DNA from: Xiphias gladius
Taxonomy: Eukaryota > Chordata > Actinopteri > Istiophoriformes > Xiphiidae
Assembly (NCBI RefSeq): GCF_016859285.1
Contig: NC_053414.1
Coordinates: 7,193,017-7,257,016, forward strand
Length of the DNA: 64,000 bases
Reading direction: 5' to 3'
Below the pieces are notes generated by a model that did not search any database, was not told the DNA's origin, and was given only the letters and a program-made list of their open reading frames with translations. Both the position numbers and the translations under genes were made by a program. Below are positions 1-10,569 of this stretch, in pieces (the first letter of the stretch is position 1; the number at the start of each line of letters is the position of its first letter).

Positions 1-442
1 GTGGTACTGCCTTAAAAGGGTCGTGTATGTGCCTGCCTTTGATCAAACCCCATGGGCTCTGCTAGATAGCCCTGAAATATTTGAGTCTGCGAAGTACACA
101 CTCTCTCATAGATCGATCAGATTCAGATCAGTCACGATGGCATTTGCATGTCAGCTTGTGTGTGTTCTGGTGACTAAGTCGGCACAACCAGGTAGCAACT
201 GGTGTCATTTGGAAGTTGCGTGAGGCTGATATAGATTTTAGCAGGCAGCCAAATTTAGATTCAGTCACATGTAGTCCATTTGCAGCACTTAACCTCAGCA
301 GCCTAAAACATGCGACCTACACAGAACATTTGCACAATGAAAATGTACTGTTGAAGTTGTCACTGCAGACTGGGCTACTCTCAGCCGCAGTTAGGGGGTT
401 TTTGTCCTGTACCCGGTGGTACTTTCCCCACTCCTCTCCTAC

Positions 443-514
443 CCTGATGAGAGGGAAGCTGTGCAGTCTCTTGTAGTCGGCCTCTTCTTTCTTTCCCTCG
501 CCAGTCCCAGCCAT
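443..514 (-). CDS. dnal4: Dynein axonemal light chain 4, first coding exon (gene continues beyond window start)
   Basis: Light chain of the LC8/DYNLL-related family, found in axonemal outer-arm and cytoplasmic dynein complexes. The 24 codons seen here match the N-terminus of vertebrate DNAL4: after MAGTGEG comes KKEEADYKRLHSFPLIR, against KKDEADYKRLQTFPLVR in the human protein as I remember it. The exon opens after a good acceptor (TTGCAG, with a pyrimidine-rich run before it) so that it spans 443-522, has eight 5'UTR bases before ATG at 514-512, and closes at a GTAGGA donor (442-437) in phase 0. This is the same residue after which the human protein continues with HSDMPEEMR. No later exon could be found between 1 and 442, so the remainder (about 80 residues) lies outside the window. 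Only the start of the gene is present, so nothing can be said on its integrity. Human DNAL4 is also the neighbour of NPTXR and on the same strand, which supports the call. Confidence 0.87.
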
Positions 515-1045
515 TCCGACTCCTGCAACAGGACATTTTTCCTACATGTTAACAAAAAACGCGAATCCAGCAGGTTCATAAGCTCCGCTGAATGTGTGTT
601 AGAGAAGTATTTGGTGAGTAAAGTCCAGTATTGCAGAGAGGGATCACATCTGTAGCTAACAACACTCTGTAAGAGGACCCGGCTGGGGACGGGGTTAGCT
701 AACATCACTTAGCCGTTTCTAGCTTGCTAAAACAAATACCTCATCGTAGTTTCCGCCAAAATGGACGACTCCCCATAAACAGACGAAGATATGCAGATAT
801 CGCACTTTACGGCTGGCTGGTGAACTTGACCGGGGTTTGCCGTGTTTAAAAACCGTAACTAGCTTACAGGGCTCTTACTACCTAGCTAATTAGCCTAGCT
901 TGTTCGATAGCAAACAGCTGATACTACCGGTGGCTGTTTCCCTCCCGGAATGCGACTTATTTTATCCCACCGTCGTACGATCCCGGGCTACATTGTGCCG
1001 TCGATGGTTAATAAGTGCGAAGTGACACAGGGGCCGGTTACTTAC

Positions 1046-1125
1046 GAGGCGTTTGTCCTGCGAAAACTTCTCCTGTTTGACTCCCAGCTCGGTTGTTAAG
1101 GAGACATTTTAAACAACACACGTCC
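1046..1125 (-). other. dnal4: Noncoding exon 1 (5'UTR) of dnal4
   Basis: On the minus strand a consensus donor (CTC then GTAAGT, intron starting at 1045) closes a probable 5'UTR exon. It pairs with the acceptor before position 522, giving an intron of about 520 bases. The upstream edge (about 1125) is a guess based on the CCAAT box at 1167-1171. The only ATG in the exon is followed almost at once by a stop, as expected of a leader. Confidence 0.6.
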
Positions 1126-1280
1126 GTGCAGAGAAGCCCCGCCCACCACAGCCCTGCCTCGTTCCTATTGGTTCGGATGCTGTCAATCAACTGAAAGTAA
1201 AAAAATATTGCGGTTGTAAACCGCCCCCTTTTCACCCAAACCATCCATCTGTCTTGTTTGTTTGTTTTCTATTGGAAATT
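1126..1280 (-). promoter_or_regulatory. Putative dnal4 promoter with CCAAT boxes
   Basis: On the minus strand there are two CCAAT pentamers (complement of ATTGG at 1167-1171 and 1271-1275). The first lies some 50-100 bases ahead of the presumed noncoding exon 1. There is no clear TATA box. This fits a housekeeping promoter of CCAAT type; the start site itself cannot be placed from sequence. Confidence 0.45.
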
Positions 1281-1680
1281 AATGTATTCAAATGTATTCA
1301 ACGGCGTATCAAACACACACCTGTTACTTTCCCATCTAGCCACACTTGTGTGCAAAGTGTTGGCCTCCCTGGGCAAATTCTCGTACCGTGTAAAAATGGC
1401 TGTTATTCCTAGTATATCCTAGTTAATGCGATATTTGTGTTGAACCAAAGCTGGAAGTCTACGCCTCAGTCACACCTTTAATCTAATAAAAAACGGCACA
1501 TTTATGCTTAAAATCTTAATCTTAAAAGTGCTAGTGCAACTGTCAAATAAATGTAGTGGAGTAAGAAGTATTATATTCCCTCCATAAATGGAGCACAGTA
1601 CAAATATAGAGCGGCATAAAATTGAAACACTGCAGGGAAGTGCAAGTCATTTACATTATGTACAATACTAAATCTAATTT

Positions 1681-1800
1681 CATTTATTTAACCTTTATCT
1701 AGCCAGATAAATCCCACTGGGGCTAGGAACCGGTTTTTAAAGGGAGACCTGGCCGGGGCAAGTCTCGGACAGGACAACACAGCGTTAGGCACACAAATAA
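1681..1800. repeat. Dispersed teleost repeat (retroposon-like)
   Basis: Contains the phrases ATTTATTTAACCTTTATCTA, GATAAATCCCACTGGGG and GGGAGACCTGGCC. In many teleost genomes these occur together as a short interspersed repeat that I recognise from general knowledge. The copy is diverged. No coding capacity. Confidence 0.5.
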
Positions 1801-2514
1801 AGGAGACTGAAAACCAGGCAACAATGTATAAAGGCTCAAATGAGATGGGAAACAAAGAAGGTTACAAAACAACTGTCAATATTACAAAAGCTCAAATGAG
1901 CTAAAAAGAAAAGAAGAAAGAAGACAGCAAAGGAATCATTCACCACGGAGTGTGATATAGCTTTGAATTCAGCCTGAGACACCAAGTACTTTCATTTTAT
2001 TTCCCAAGTGGCTGGAGCAGAAAACATGAAAGCTTTCCTTCCCATCTCTGCGCGTACGCCAGGGACAGACCGCAGAGGTGTGTTCCTTGAGATCCAAGAT
2101 TATGAATTAGTCATTGGCTATTGATTATTAAATGGTGCATGGAAAGAGCTGGCCGGCCAGCTCGGAAGCATGGGGTATGGAGCGCACGGAGTGCATGGTT
2201 TTAAGTTGGCAGCAACATTTAATGCACTGTGAGTCCAACCTTGTGCTGGTTCATTCATCTATAACAGGCCAGAGGGCAAGAAGGCAGGAGTAAACGTACT
2301 TAGCTACTTTCAGCCACTGTCTAACTATTTGTCTGTCTGTTCCACAAGTACACTGGTGTCTAACAGACTGTGTGTGAGTAAAACCTTTTTTTAAACCCTC
2401 ATAATCAGCCCCTCTCACTGACTCTGACCCACATTCAGCTGGAAACATCTGAGTGGAATCCCGGTGGAGAGTTGTGACCCAGAATTGTCAGTCAGCTCCA
2501 GACACACACACACA

Positions 2515-2705
2515 AGTTTGCACACAGTTATCCTTGTTAGGACATTGCTTTGACTTCCATTAATTGTGGACAGCGTAGCCCAAACCCAAACCCCTAACCT
2601 CGGCTAGGGACCTCGGAAATTACATTTTGCCTCATTAGGACTGGGCTTTGGTCCCCGTCCTGGTCCAGAGAGGGTCGATATTAATACCGGAAAAGGTCCC
2701 ACAGA
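2515..2705. repeat. Dispersed teleost repeat of the 'GTCCCCAC / CCCTAACC' type
   Basis: Shows the recognisable order GTTAGGACATTG, TTGACTTCCATTAATTGT, CCCAAACCCCTAACC, and later TTTTGCCTCATTAGGAC and GGTCCC, typical of a short repeat common in teleosts. A partial second copy is at about 19300-19490. The copy is degenerate, and its class (SINE or non-autonomous DNA element) is not determined here. Confidence 0.45.
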
Positions 2706-3476
2706 GGTAACAAAAACACATACAAACGCACACATAGACACAGGCGCAGTCTAACCCAGTCTAAAATACCACCACAGGCATCTGGATTAGTTTGGCCTCT
2801 GTAACAACGACTCTCCTCTGGATTAGAGAGGATTATCAATCAGGCCTTGGAGAGGCAGACAAACAGATCACATGATAATCGTTGTCTCCTTCTTCTCTCT
2901 TTCTTCTGTCCTTGTCTGTACCCCTTTTTCAGCAGTCGGGGGAAGGCTGTCATTTGTGCACCACAAGTCTAAACCTCGCCCCTTCCCTCACTTCTGCAGC
3001 CTCCTTTTCTCACGATTGGTGTGGCTCGGATAAACAGTTAGCCATTAACTAATTGCACAGCGACAGAGTATGTTATGAAATGCTCCGGCAGGGCTTTTAA
3101 TCCAGTTTGTTGACAACATCGGTTCGAGAGCCAGATCAATACAGTTTGACAGAACAATCCCAACTCGCGGTCCAGTTAATTTTCCCAGAGCTTCCATGTC
3201 ACACAGTCTTCATCAGTGGATGGAATTAGTCATGGCGGTGGATCTGTTGAAACGGGAACCGAGTGGCTGTATGATTTCAGCTGTACTTTCAGGACTTTTC
3301 ATCCTTTTGGACATAAAGTTAAGCAACTCAAGGTCCTCTTACTAGCTTTTTCCCAGAGCTTTTTAACTATATCACATGGCCTTAGCTTCTTCATCATGGA
3401 CCTTGAGTTAGAACTACTTTGTCAAACTACTGTCTCCAAGAATGAGAATTACCTGTCATGCTTATCAGATAATTAC

Positions 3477-3503
3477 ATATATATATATATATATATATAT
3501 ATA
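3477..3503. repeat. (AT)n microsatellite
   Basis: 27 bases of uninterrupted alternating A and T. Confidence 0.95.
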
Positions 3504-3669
3504 GTATGTGTGAATAATTGTGGATGAAGTTGTATCATTAGAGCTGAAACTAGCAGTCGACAAAGGGATTATTCTATTTTCCATAAAACAAAAACAAGAT
3601 CAGCACTCATTTTAATAATCAGTTAACTATTCAGGTCATGTGTAAATGTTATGGGACTAGTTTTGAGAA

Positions 3670-4140
3670 CCCCAGTGCAGAACAGAGGCAGAGGCAAGGA
3701 GTTAGAACGAGGAATAATTAACCAACTGGTGTTGGTTGTAGAAAGTGGCAGCAGAGTCTTTGGGGCCAGGCAGGGGAAGCAGCGGAGCTGAGCAGGGCGA
3801 GGCCACGGGAATTGGCAGAGGGAAGCAGGGCAGAGTGCATCCAGAGAGCTTGAGAGAACAGAGGTGACCCAGAACAGGTTTCAGGCAGAGAGGGGGGGGA
3901 CGGAGTCAGGAGTCGGTGCGGGGAATGCGGCAGGCAGAGGGAAATCAGAATCGGCAAACAGCTTCAACAGGCAACGAGGTTCAAAAAGCTGGAACTCGAC
4001 TAACCGTGCAGCTGAGTCTATGATCTGGCAGCTCGGTGGAGTTGAAGCCCGGTAATTGAAGCAGAGGTGATACGAAGATGATTTTTAGCTTGCAGCCCAA
4101 TACCTGTGCACCTGACCTGTGACAGGAGGAGCTAAAATTG
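3670..4140. repeat. Probable purine-rich dispersed repeat remnant
   Basis: A run of GGCAG/CAGGCA phrases, then ATCTGGCAGCTCGGTGGAGT and a terminal CTGACCTGTGACAGGAGGAG. I associate this order with a family of fish interspersed repeats. Assignment is from memory only, and the class is unknown. Confidence 0.3.
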
Positions 4141-5554
4141 TTCACTATTACATTAATAACCATTTAGATCTGCTTACAACTACACCCCTGATGTTGGAAA
4201 AATGTAGGGAAGAACAGATCTGCTCTTTTCTGAACGATAGGCTGTTTGTTTGCTGTTTATGTATGCAAGTATTTAAATTTTTGTATTTTTGGTGGCGCAT
4301 TAATTAAAAAAACACAGCAAACATTGTGTTGTGTGTGCACTCGTCTTGGATCAACCGTGAAACATTTTAAAATATACTGAGAGAGAGGGAGCATTCAAGG
4401 TGAGGTGTGACAGGTGAGACAGTCACAAAGAAAAGCCAGCGGGCTGGTAGGTAAGCTGAAATAAGAATGTCAAAACAACAGGAGAGAAGGAGATGGAGGT
4501 GTTTTCGACACAAAGTGTGGTGAAAAGGTGCCACCAGGTGAAGAGAGAGGGATGAAAGAAAGGAGGAGGTGGTATAAAGACCTCGAGGACAGTATTTATC
4601 ATGAGAAAAAAATATTGTATAAACATTTTGTGGTAAATATGGGACGGGGGAAAGTCCTGAACACAAACAGAAAAACGCTGCTTCATTTGATGATGAAGAA
4701 AGTTGAAGAAAACAGTTTGGATAATGGAAGACGCGTTTTGAGAGCGAAGCAGTTCAAGGTGAAGGACCGATTAACAATGAAATTACAGCGTAGATGTGGA
4801 GGATGTGCAAGAATTGCCTGACTGGAGACCAATCAGCAATGAAGTGATGCATTGCAGTAAGAATACATTTCATTTATAACCTGTGTCTGTAGTCACGAGG
4901 AAGGCTGTCGCATGCTGTGAGCGTCTTTGCAGCTGGGGATGAGAAAAAGTTGGGAAAGATTATGAAAGGGATGAAGATTTGCTGTAAAAATTAATATTTG
5001 AGTTGGTGTAATTGTGTCTACAGTATGTGTGATAGAGAGTGTGGTGGTGGGTCACACAAGGATTTCCATATTATCCCACTGCCTCGGAGAGAGGTAATTA
5101 AGGTGTATCTATAATTCAACAGCAGAGGAAGCAGATTGTCGAGGAGGGGAGAGGAGGACCCCACGTGACTCCGCTAACAAGCCGTGACAGAGGCGAGATC
5201 AACGGAGAGACGGAGTAGAGAATCGTCAACAAAACAAAAAACAAAAAACAGAAAAATATTCGCTGACTGACTTGACGGATTGATGACTCGCTGACCGACT
5301 CACTAACTCATTCACGCACTGATTGATTTTGTAATTGATCGATGGTTACAGGCAGTCATATCGGGTCGGAATTGTGAAGAGTGAATTCATCATTTTCATG
5401 GCACCTAGTATTAGGCTTTTTTGCTCAATTTTGCTCTATCTCAGTGTATTTATTTTAGTTTAATGATTTTCTTGAATTATGTTGTTTTACGATTCATCTG
5501 GGTTCAAAATTTTGAGGAGCCCTTGGGAAAACAAGATTAAAAGTCTACAGCCAT

Positions 5555-6130
5555 GGTAACAGCTCTGCAGGGCTCTACTGGAACAACTGTGCTTTGAGTT
5601 GAATGCTAACATCAGCGTGCTAAAATATTCACAATGACGGTCGTGACCTGGTGATGCTAAGCAGGTTTAATGTTTACAATGTTCACGATTTTATTTCAGT
5701 GTCCTAGCATGCCCACATTAGTTCATTAGCGCTAAACACATAGTACAGGTGAGGCTGGTGGGAATGTCATTAGTTTTGCAGGCATGTGGTCAGAAACCAA
5801 AGTAATGGATGAAATCTATACCCGATGATGGTAAGTAAAAGGTTGAAGGGTCACCTAAGTTACTGCAGTTCATCCTGAGTGGGACATGAAGGTGTGCACC
5901 AAAACTTCATGATAAGCCATCTAATTGGTGTGGAGATATTTCACTAAAAAACAAAAATGTCAACCTCATGGTGGCGAAAGAGTAAAGTCAGGGAATCGCC
6001 AAAGCCAGTACGATTCATCCTCTGAGGACCCTGAATGTACCTACATAATTTCATGGCAATTCATCTAATTGCTTATGAAATATTTCAGTATGGACCAACA
6101 GAAAAAGTCTTATTGCTAAAGCTTTATATT
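5555..6130 (+). repeat. Dispersed teleost repeat, family A, copy 1
   Basis: Built of an upstream part rich in GCTAA/TTAGC words (GCTAACATCAGCGTGCTAA) and a downstream part with two similar internal units, each containing TCATCCTGAG or TCATCCTCTGAGG, TTCATG and GAGATATTTCACT or GAAATATTTCAGT. The same order recurs at 20495-20880 in the same direction. The downstream part recurs reversed at 15790-16095. No coding capacity. Confidence 0.65.
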
Positions 6131-6469
6131 CTGCATCCCTTGGACGATGAATAAACTCCCAAAAGGCAGTTCCCACGTACCGTAACCTCTTATCTCTTTA
6201 GCCTTGACCACTGACGTGCTGTCAAACCCTCCTGGGAACTGTTGCAGTTGAATTTTAATAAAATAATCTTCTAAAAGTCAAGACATGTGAAGAAAAACCC
6301 TGTATGAGAAACTCTGCTGAATTACTGTTAAAATCAGTGTTTGTTTGCCTATTGCCCCTTTTACTGCCAGAACATGGGACAAGGCTAAATTACCAAACAA
6401 GAAAAGTGGGCAGCTGTCCCCGGGGCCGAGGGGCCTCTCAGGGAGCCCACCACTGTGTGTTTGGTTTGT

Positions 6470-6560
6470 GGTAATTTGATTAATTGCAAATTCTTTTGTA
6501 AATGTGCAGAGCTAATTACAAAGTCAACTGACATGACAAGGGTCCTGGATTATTGCTTCG
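6470..6560. promoter_or_regulatory. AT-rich cluster of homeodomain/octamer-like motifs (candidate enhancer)
   Basis: Contains TAATTTGATTAATTGCAAAT and AGCTAATTACAAAG within 60 bases: several TAAT cores and an octamer-like TTGCAAAT. Its complexity is normal, unlike the repeats around it. Only motif density supports the call. Confidence 0.2.
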
Positions 6561-7480
6561 TCTTGAGGCCCTATCTTGTAGAAAACTAATGTTAACGTGT
6601 TTTATTATTTAAGTTTATATTTTGCTCCCATGGCCCATGTTCCTATATTTCTTTTATAATTTTTTTTACCTGAAGAGAGCAAGATGTATGCACAAGGGAG
6701 AGGTGGTGGTGATGTCGATAAGGACCCGAAATCTTTTATTGCCACACGGCCCTGATTCAGATAAATAAGGACATGATGGGAGAGAGAAAAAAGGTAACTA
6801 AATATTGAAATAACAGGAGGGACCCTTTGATGAGCGGAGATTTTCCCAGCATTTTGTGAAAGATCCCTTAAAATGTAACCAATCTCCCAAACAGAATCAT
6901 CTGTCCATGACTTTATTCTCCACAAGCAATCTGTTGAAGCGCTCGATCAGAAAACATGCCCACACTAAACAGATGGGAACACTGTCCATCCATGGCAAAG
7001 ATCTGCTTTTGACGCAAGGGGAAATGAAGAGACTTTTTATGAATTTTAATAAAACCTAAAACGAAGTAATGAGTTCAGAAATCAAACTGCAATTTTACGA
7101 GAAAGATAACTGTAGCGATAGACCTGCTTTCCACAAAACTGGTTTTAGCATTGCTTATTAGCAACCGCAGTATTAAGGGGGGCTCGATTTTTATGAGTAG
7201 CTTTACTGGAAAAAAACAAAATAGTAGAACTTGAACCATATTTCTTTGGTCACAAGACTGAAATTTTGTGGCCTAAGGAAAAAAGTTGAAAGTAAAAGTA
7301 AATCTGGAACCAGTGGGAGGCTACACATCAGATCACAGTTCAGCTGAGCCGAACGCCAAGAAATGTTGTGTGTGTGTGGGCAGATCAGTAGTTACGAATC
7401 AACACTGTCTTAGTTAAATCTATGAATAATCTATTTAGTCTACATAAAAGATAAACTAATCACCTCACTGTCTCCATATC

Positions 7481-7481
<1 letters not shown>

Positions 7482-7559
<78 letters not shown>
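7482..7559. repeat. (CA)39 microsatellite
   Basis: Uninterrupted CA dinucleotides. It is followed after about 60 bases by a GT tract, so the two are inverted relative to each other. Confidence 0.95.
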
Positions 7560-7561
<2 letters not shown>

Positions 7562-7610
7562 ATCTGAAAGGCAAATTCATCTGACAGCAAAAATGCAGCT
7601 CATCTAGTCT

Positions 7611-7618
<8 letters not shown>

Positions 7619-7656
<38 letters not shown>
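7619..7656. repeat. (GT)19 microsatellite
   Basis: Uninterrupted GT repeat, flanked by the inverted words AGCTCATCT (before) and AGATGAGCT (after). Confidence 0.95.
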
Positions 7657-7659
<3 letters not shown>

Positions 7660-7887
7660 CCAGATGAGCTGAGAGGTGTAAAGAGATCTGTCATAATAAA
7701 CTGAGCTCACAACCAACACACACACACACACCCATATTCTGTGATGTTATTTTTGAGCTACGACTCTGGAAATGTTGTCATAACCGTTTTATTATTTTTA
7801 TCCACCAATTTCACAATATCATAGAAGATCCATGAAGATGCAAATGAGGACAAGTGCAACACTGTCACAGCTTTCAACAACCAAAAG

Positions 7888-7890
<3 letters not shown>

Positions 7891-7922
<32 letters not shown>
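7891..7922. repeat. (GA)16 microsatellite
   Basis: Perfect GA repeat followed by a further purine-rich stretch to about 7965. Confidence 0.93.
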
Positions 7923-7926
<4 letters not shown>

Positions 7927-7997
7927 GAAAGTGACAGAGGGGAAAGAAGAAAGAGAAGATGAAGACGAAAACATCAAAACATTTGACAATTCTTTTC

Positions 7998-8202
7998 AGG
8001 CGTGAGAGCCCAGGCAGGCACTTTACAACTGGGTGTCAAAACGTATGATGTCTTGAGGTAATAAGTGAACAGAAGCACTGACTGTATTTTAACCACAGTT
8101 CACTTTACTGCACAGTGTTGACAGGATGCATGTTGAGTGTAGTTGGCCAAAGTGGGAATCAAACCCTCACCCCTCACAGCGGGTGGCTTGTTATACCGCC
8201 TG
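7998..8202 (-). mobile_element. SINE-like element with tRNA-type B box
   Basis: Read on the minus strand, the 5' end GGCGGTATAACAAGCC is followed within 50 bases by GGGTTTGATTCCCAC (8152-8165 region), which resembles a pol III B box. About 150 bases of non-tRNA body then end near GCCTGGGCTCTCACG. The order fits a tRNA-derived SINE or a similar fish repeat. The A box is poorly preserved. Confidence 0.4.
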
Positions 8203-9684
8203 TTCCTATGATGTCCATTTTGAACTTGCACCGAACTCAAGAGAACAAGAGATGAACTATATTGTCCCATTATAGTGTCCCATCTGTTTTGTCGTCACTA
8301 ACAAAGATGCAAATCGAATGCTGAAAGTTTGAGAATCATGATCATTTCACAGAGCCCACGGAGAGCCAAAGAGACAACCTGATCTCAAAGTGGGAGTATG
8401 TGGCATCACATCTTAGGGTAATATAGTCTTTCGCAGGCTAAAGCTATAGTCGCTAACTAAGTCCTGGTGTGCTGGACTGAGCTAAACTCAACCATTTGCT
8501 GTAGTTGTTGTCCAAAAGAGTGCTGACTAACTTGATCCTACCAACCAACCTTTGGTCTCCATCAGGCAGTGTGACGACGTTACAATCTGGTGATGTTTAG
8601 GGTGGAAATGTGGCAACTTTGATGCTCTTTGAGCCAGAAGGAACCCTATGTCGATGTTTTGTTTTTTTTTTTTTTTTTTCTCCAACATGATGGAAATAGA
8701 GGCAGGTTTTAATTCTGCTAAAGGCTACACTCTTGTCACACGGAAGACAGAAAGGACAGACTTTAAAAAGTCCGGTGTAATTGACTTAGCTGGAAATAAT
8801 GTGTCTGAAAATCTATAAACATGGATGGCATTCAAGATAACTGTCTATAACCCTACTTAAATGTTTTTTGGATTGTGGTCAATATATATTTTTTTTAACC
8901 AACTCTGTCTTCACGCAATGATTCTTTATAATATAGTTGCTTGTACAGAGTAACCATAGACACCTTTCCCATTGCGACGTTCCCACACTCTCCCATTCGA
9001 TGTAAACATGGTGTTAGATGATTTTGAGACGGATCATGGAAAAGGTATTTGTCAGTTTTAGCCACATACATATCACCAGTTGAGAACATTATGACGAAAT
9101 AGGGATAAAACCAGGATGTGCGAGAAACTGATATTGAAATTCAAATACATCATATATTTTAAATCTATTTAAATATTTGTTTGTTTGTGTGTTTGTTTGT
9201 GTGTTTTACAGCAGCTTGAATTTATGGCCGCCTAATGACAGCAGATCCCGGTGCGTCTGCATGTGCTCACTCCAAGTCAAGAAAAAACAGAATGTATGAG
9301 TTGGTCCTTAGGTGTTGAAGAAAAACAAGTTTTTCATACTGATCATACTGAACTTATATACAGAGTCAGATGAAAAGTACAAAATGGTCATCATAGAGCT
9401 AATCCACTTCATACACTTTGCTGTGTGCCAAGTATTCGGTGAGGATCTGATTTACCAAAAAGAAATCTATGTGCTTCAGAGTGAGGGGTAGTTTGGGGAC
9501 ACCAAGTTTGTAATTTACACATTTTGATTTTGTTTTCTGTAGCGACAGGAAATGTGACCTTGGTCATGCAGATATACTTACATTCCATCTGGTTTACATT
9601 CAAGGATACAACACAATTTTATCAAACTCACTCAGGTTTGTCACGATTACAGTGTCGGATTGGTGCTTAGTTAGACATCAAGTG

Positions 9685-10569
9685 TTTATTTCAGAGGTCA
9701 ATGGAGAGTGCTGCTTTGTTTGGGTTGCAAACGAAAATGCTGCAACTTAACTTTGCAGGACTCTGAGTTGTGTGAGAGGCTACAGCAGGGGGAGCAGACT
9801 GGCAAAGAGCAACATTAGCAGAGATACATTGCACAATATACATTTATAAGACCGCTGTTTTACCAAGTCATGGTAAGCAATATAGAAAACTTAAAATTAC
9901 ACAGACATTACTCAACAGGATCATATACAGTTAAAAATGAACAAAATTCTTTTTGTTTTCCATTGTTGTTGAAATCAGTAATAGCTGTGATAGCATCTCA
10001 TAAATCAGTTTTAGCATTAAACACAACAAACTGGATGCATGATGAGGAAAGACAGAACTTTGTGTCACTTTGTTCTTAAAATTAAGAAACCCTTAGATAT
10101 GGCATCATTAAAGATTCTTTCATAACTGCATTCATACCCATCAAAGCCCTCTGTCTGAATAACCATGTATTTTTAACTGGCCCAACAGATTATTACCTAC
10201 AACAGACGGTGGTACATTTAACCAGAGCCAATCATTAATCTGTTATGGATTACTTACATATTAATCCCGTTCATGCCAGAAGCTGATCCACCCATGCAGC
10301 ATTCAGAAACGTGATTGTGTGACTAAACTCACTGTATCTCACTGCAGAAGTAAACACATGAGCGTGGACACCAACACAGAAAACAAAACAGATACACCAA
10401 TCTTAACGATTTAACATCTTAATCTTTTGGTCCACCAGAAAGGTTCCCATACCCAAAAGAAACAATTATACTGTTTACTCCAATATGCTGTGCCTTTAAA
10501 CTCCTGAATCCACTCCTAAATCGACCTATCAAATACGACCACCCATGGTCGACTTCTCCCAGTCACCCC
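9685..10569 (-). other. nptxr: Probable 3'UTR of nptxr
   Basis: AT-rich sequence after the nptxr stop. The first AATAAA on the minus strand that I noticed is the complement of TTTATT at 9685-9690. The true cleavage site may lie further on, since mammalian NPTXR messages have long 3'UTRs. Confidence 0.35.

Larger units (their letters stand above)
1281..9684. other. Intergenic region dnal4-nptxr, gene-free
   Basis: About 8.4 kb with no ORF that resembles a known protein. Short open frames here (for example near 4.4-4.8 kb and 6.6-7.1 kb) show no domain, no splice context and biased composition, and I regard them as chance. The region holds dispersed repeats (1681-1800, 2515-2705, 3670-4140, 5555-6130, 7998-8202), microsatellites (3477-3503, 7482-7559, 7619-7656, 7891-7922) and an AT-rich homeodomain-motif cluster near 6470-6560. 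Confidence 0.6.

Noticed and set aside
7998-8202. Functional tRNA gene
   Set aside because: Only a B-box-like word is present. No cloverleaf with acceptor stem and anticodon arm can be drawn, so a SINE-like repeat is the better reading.
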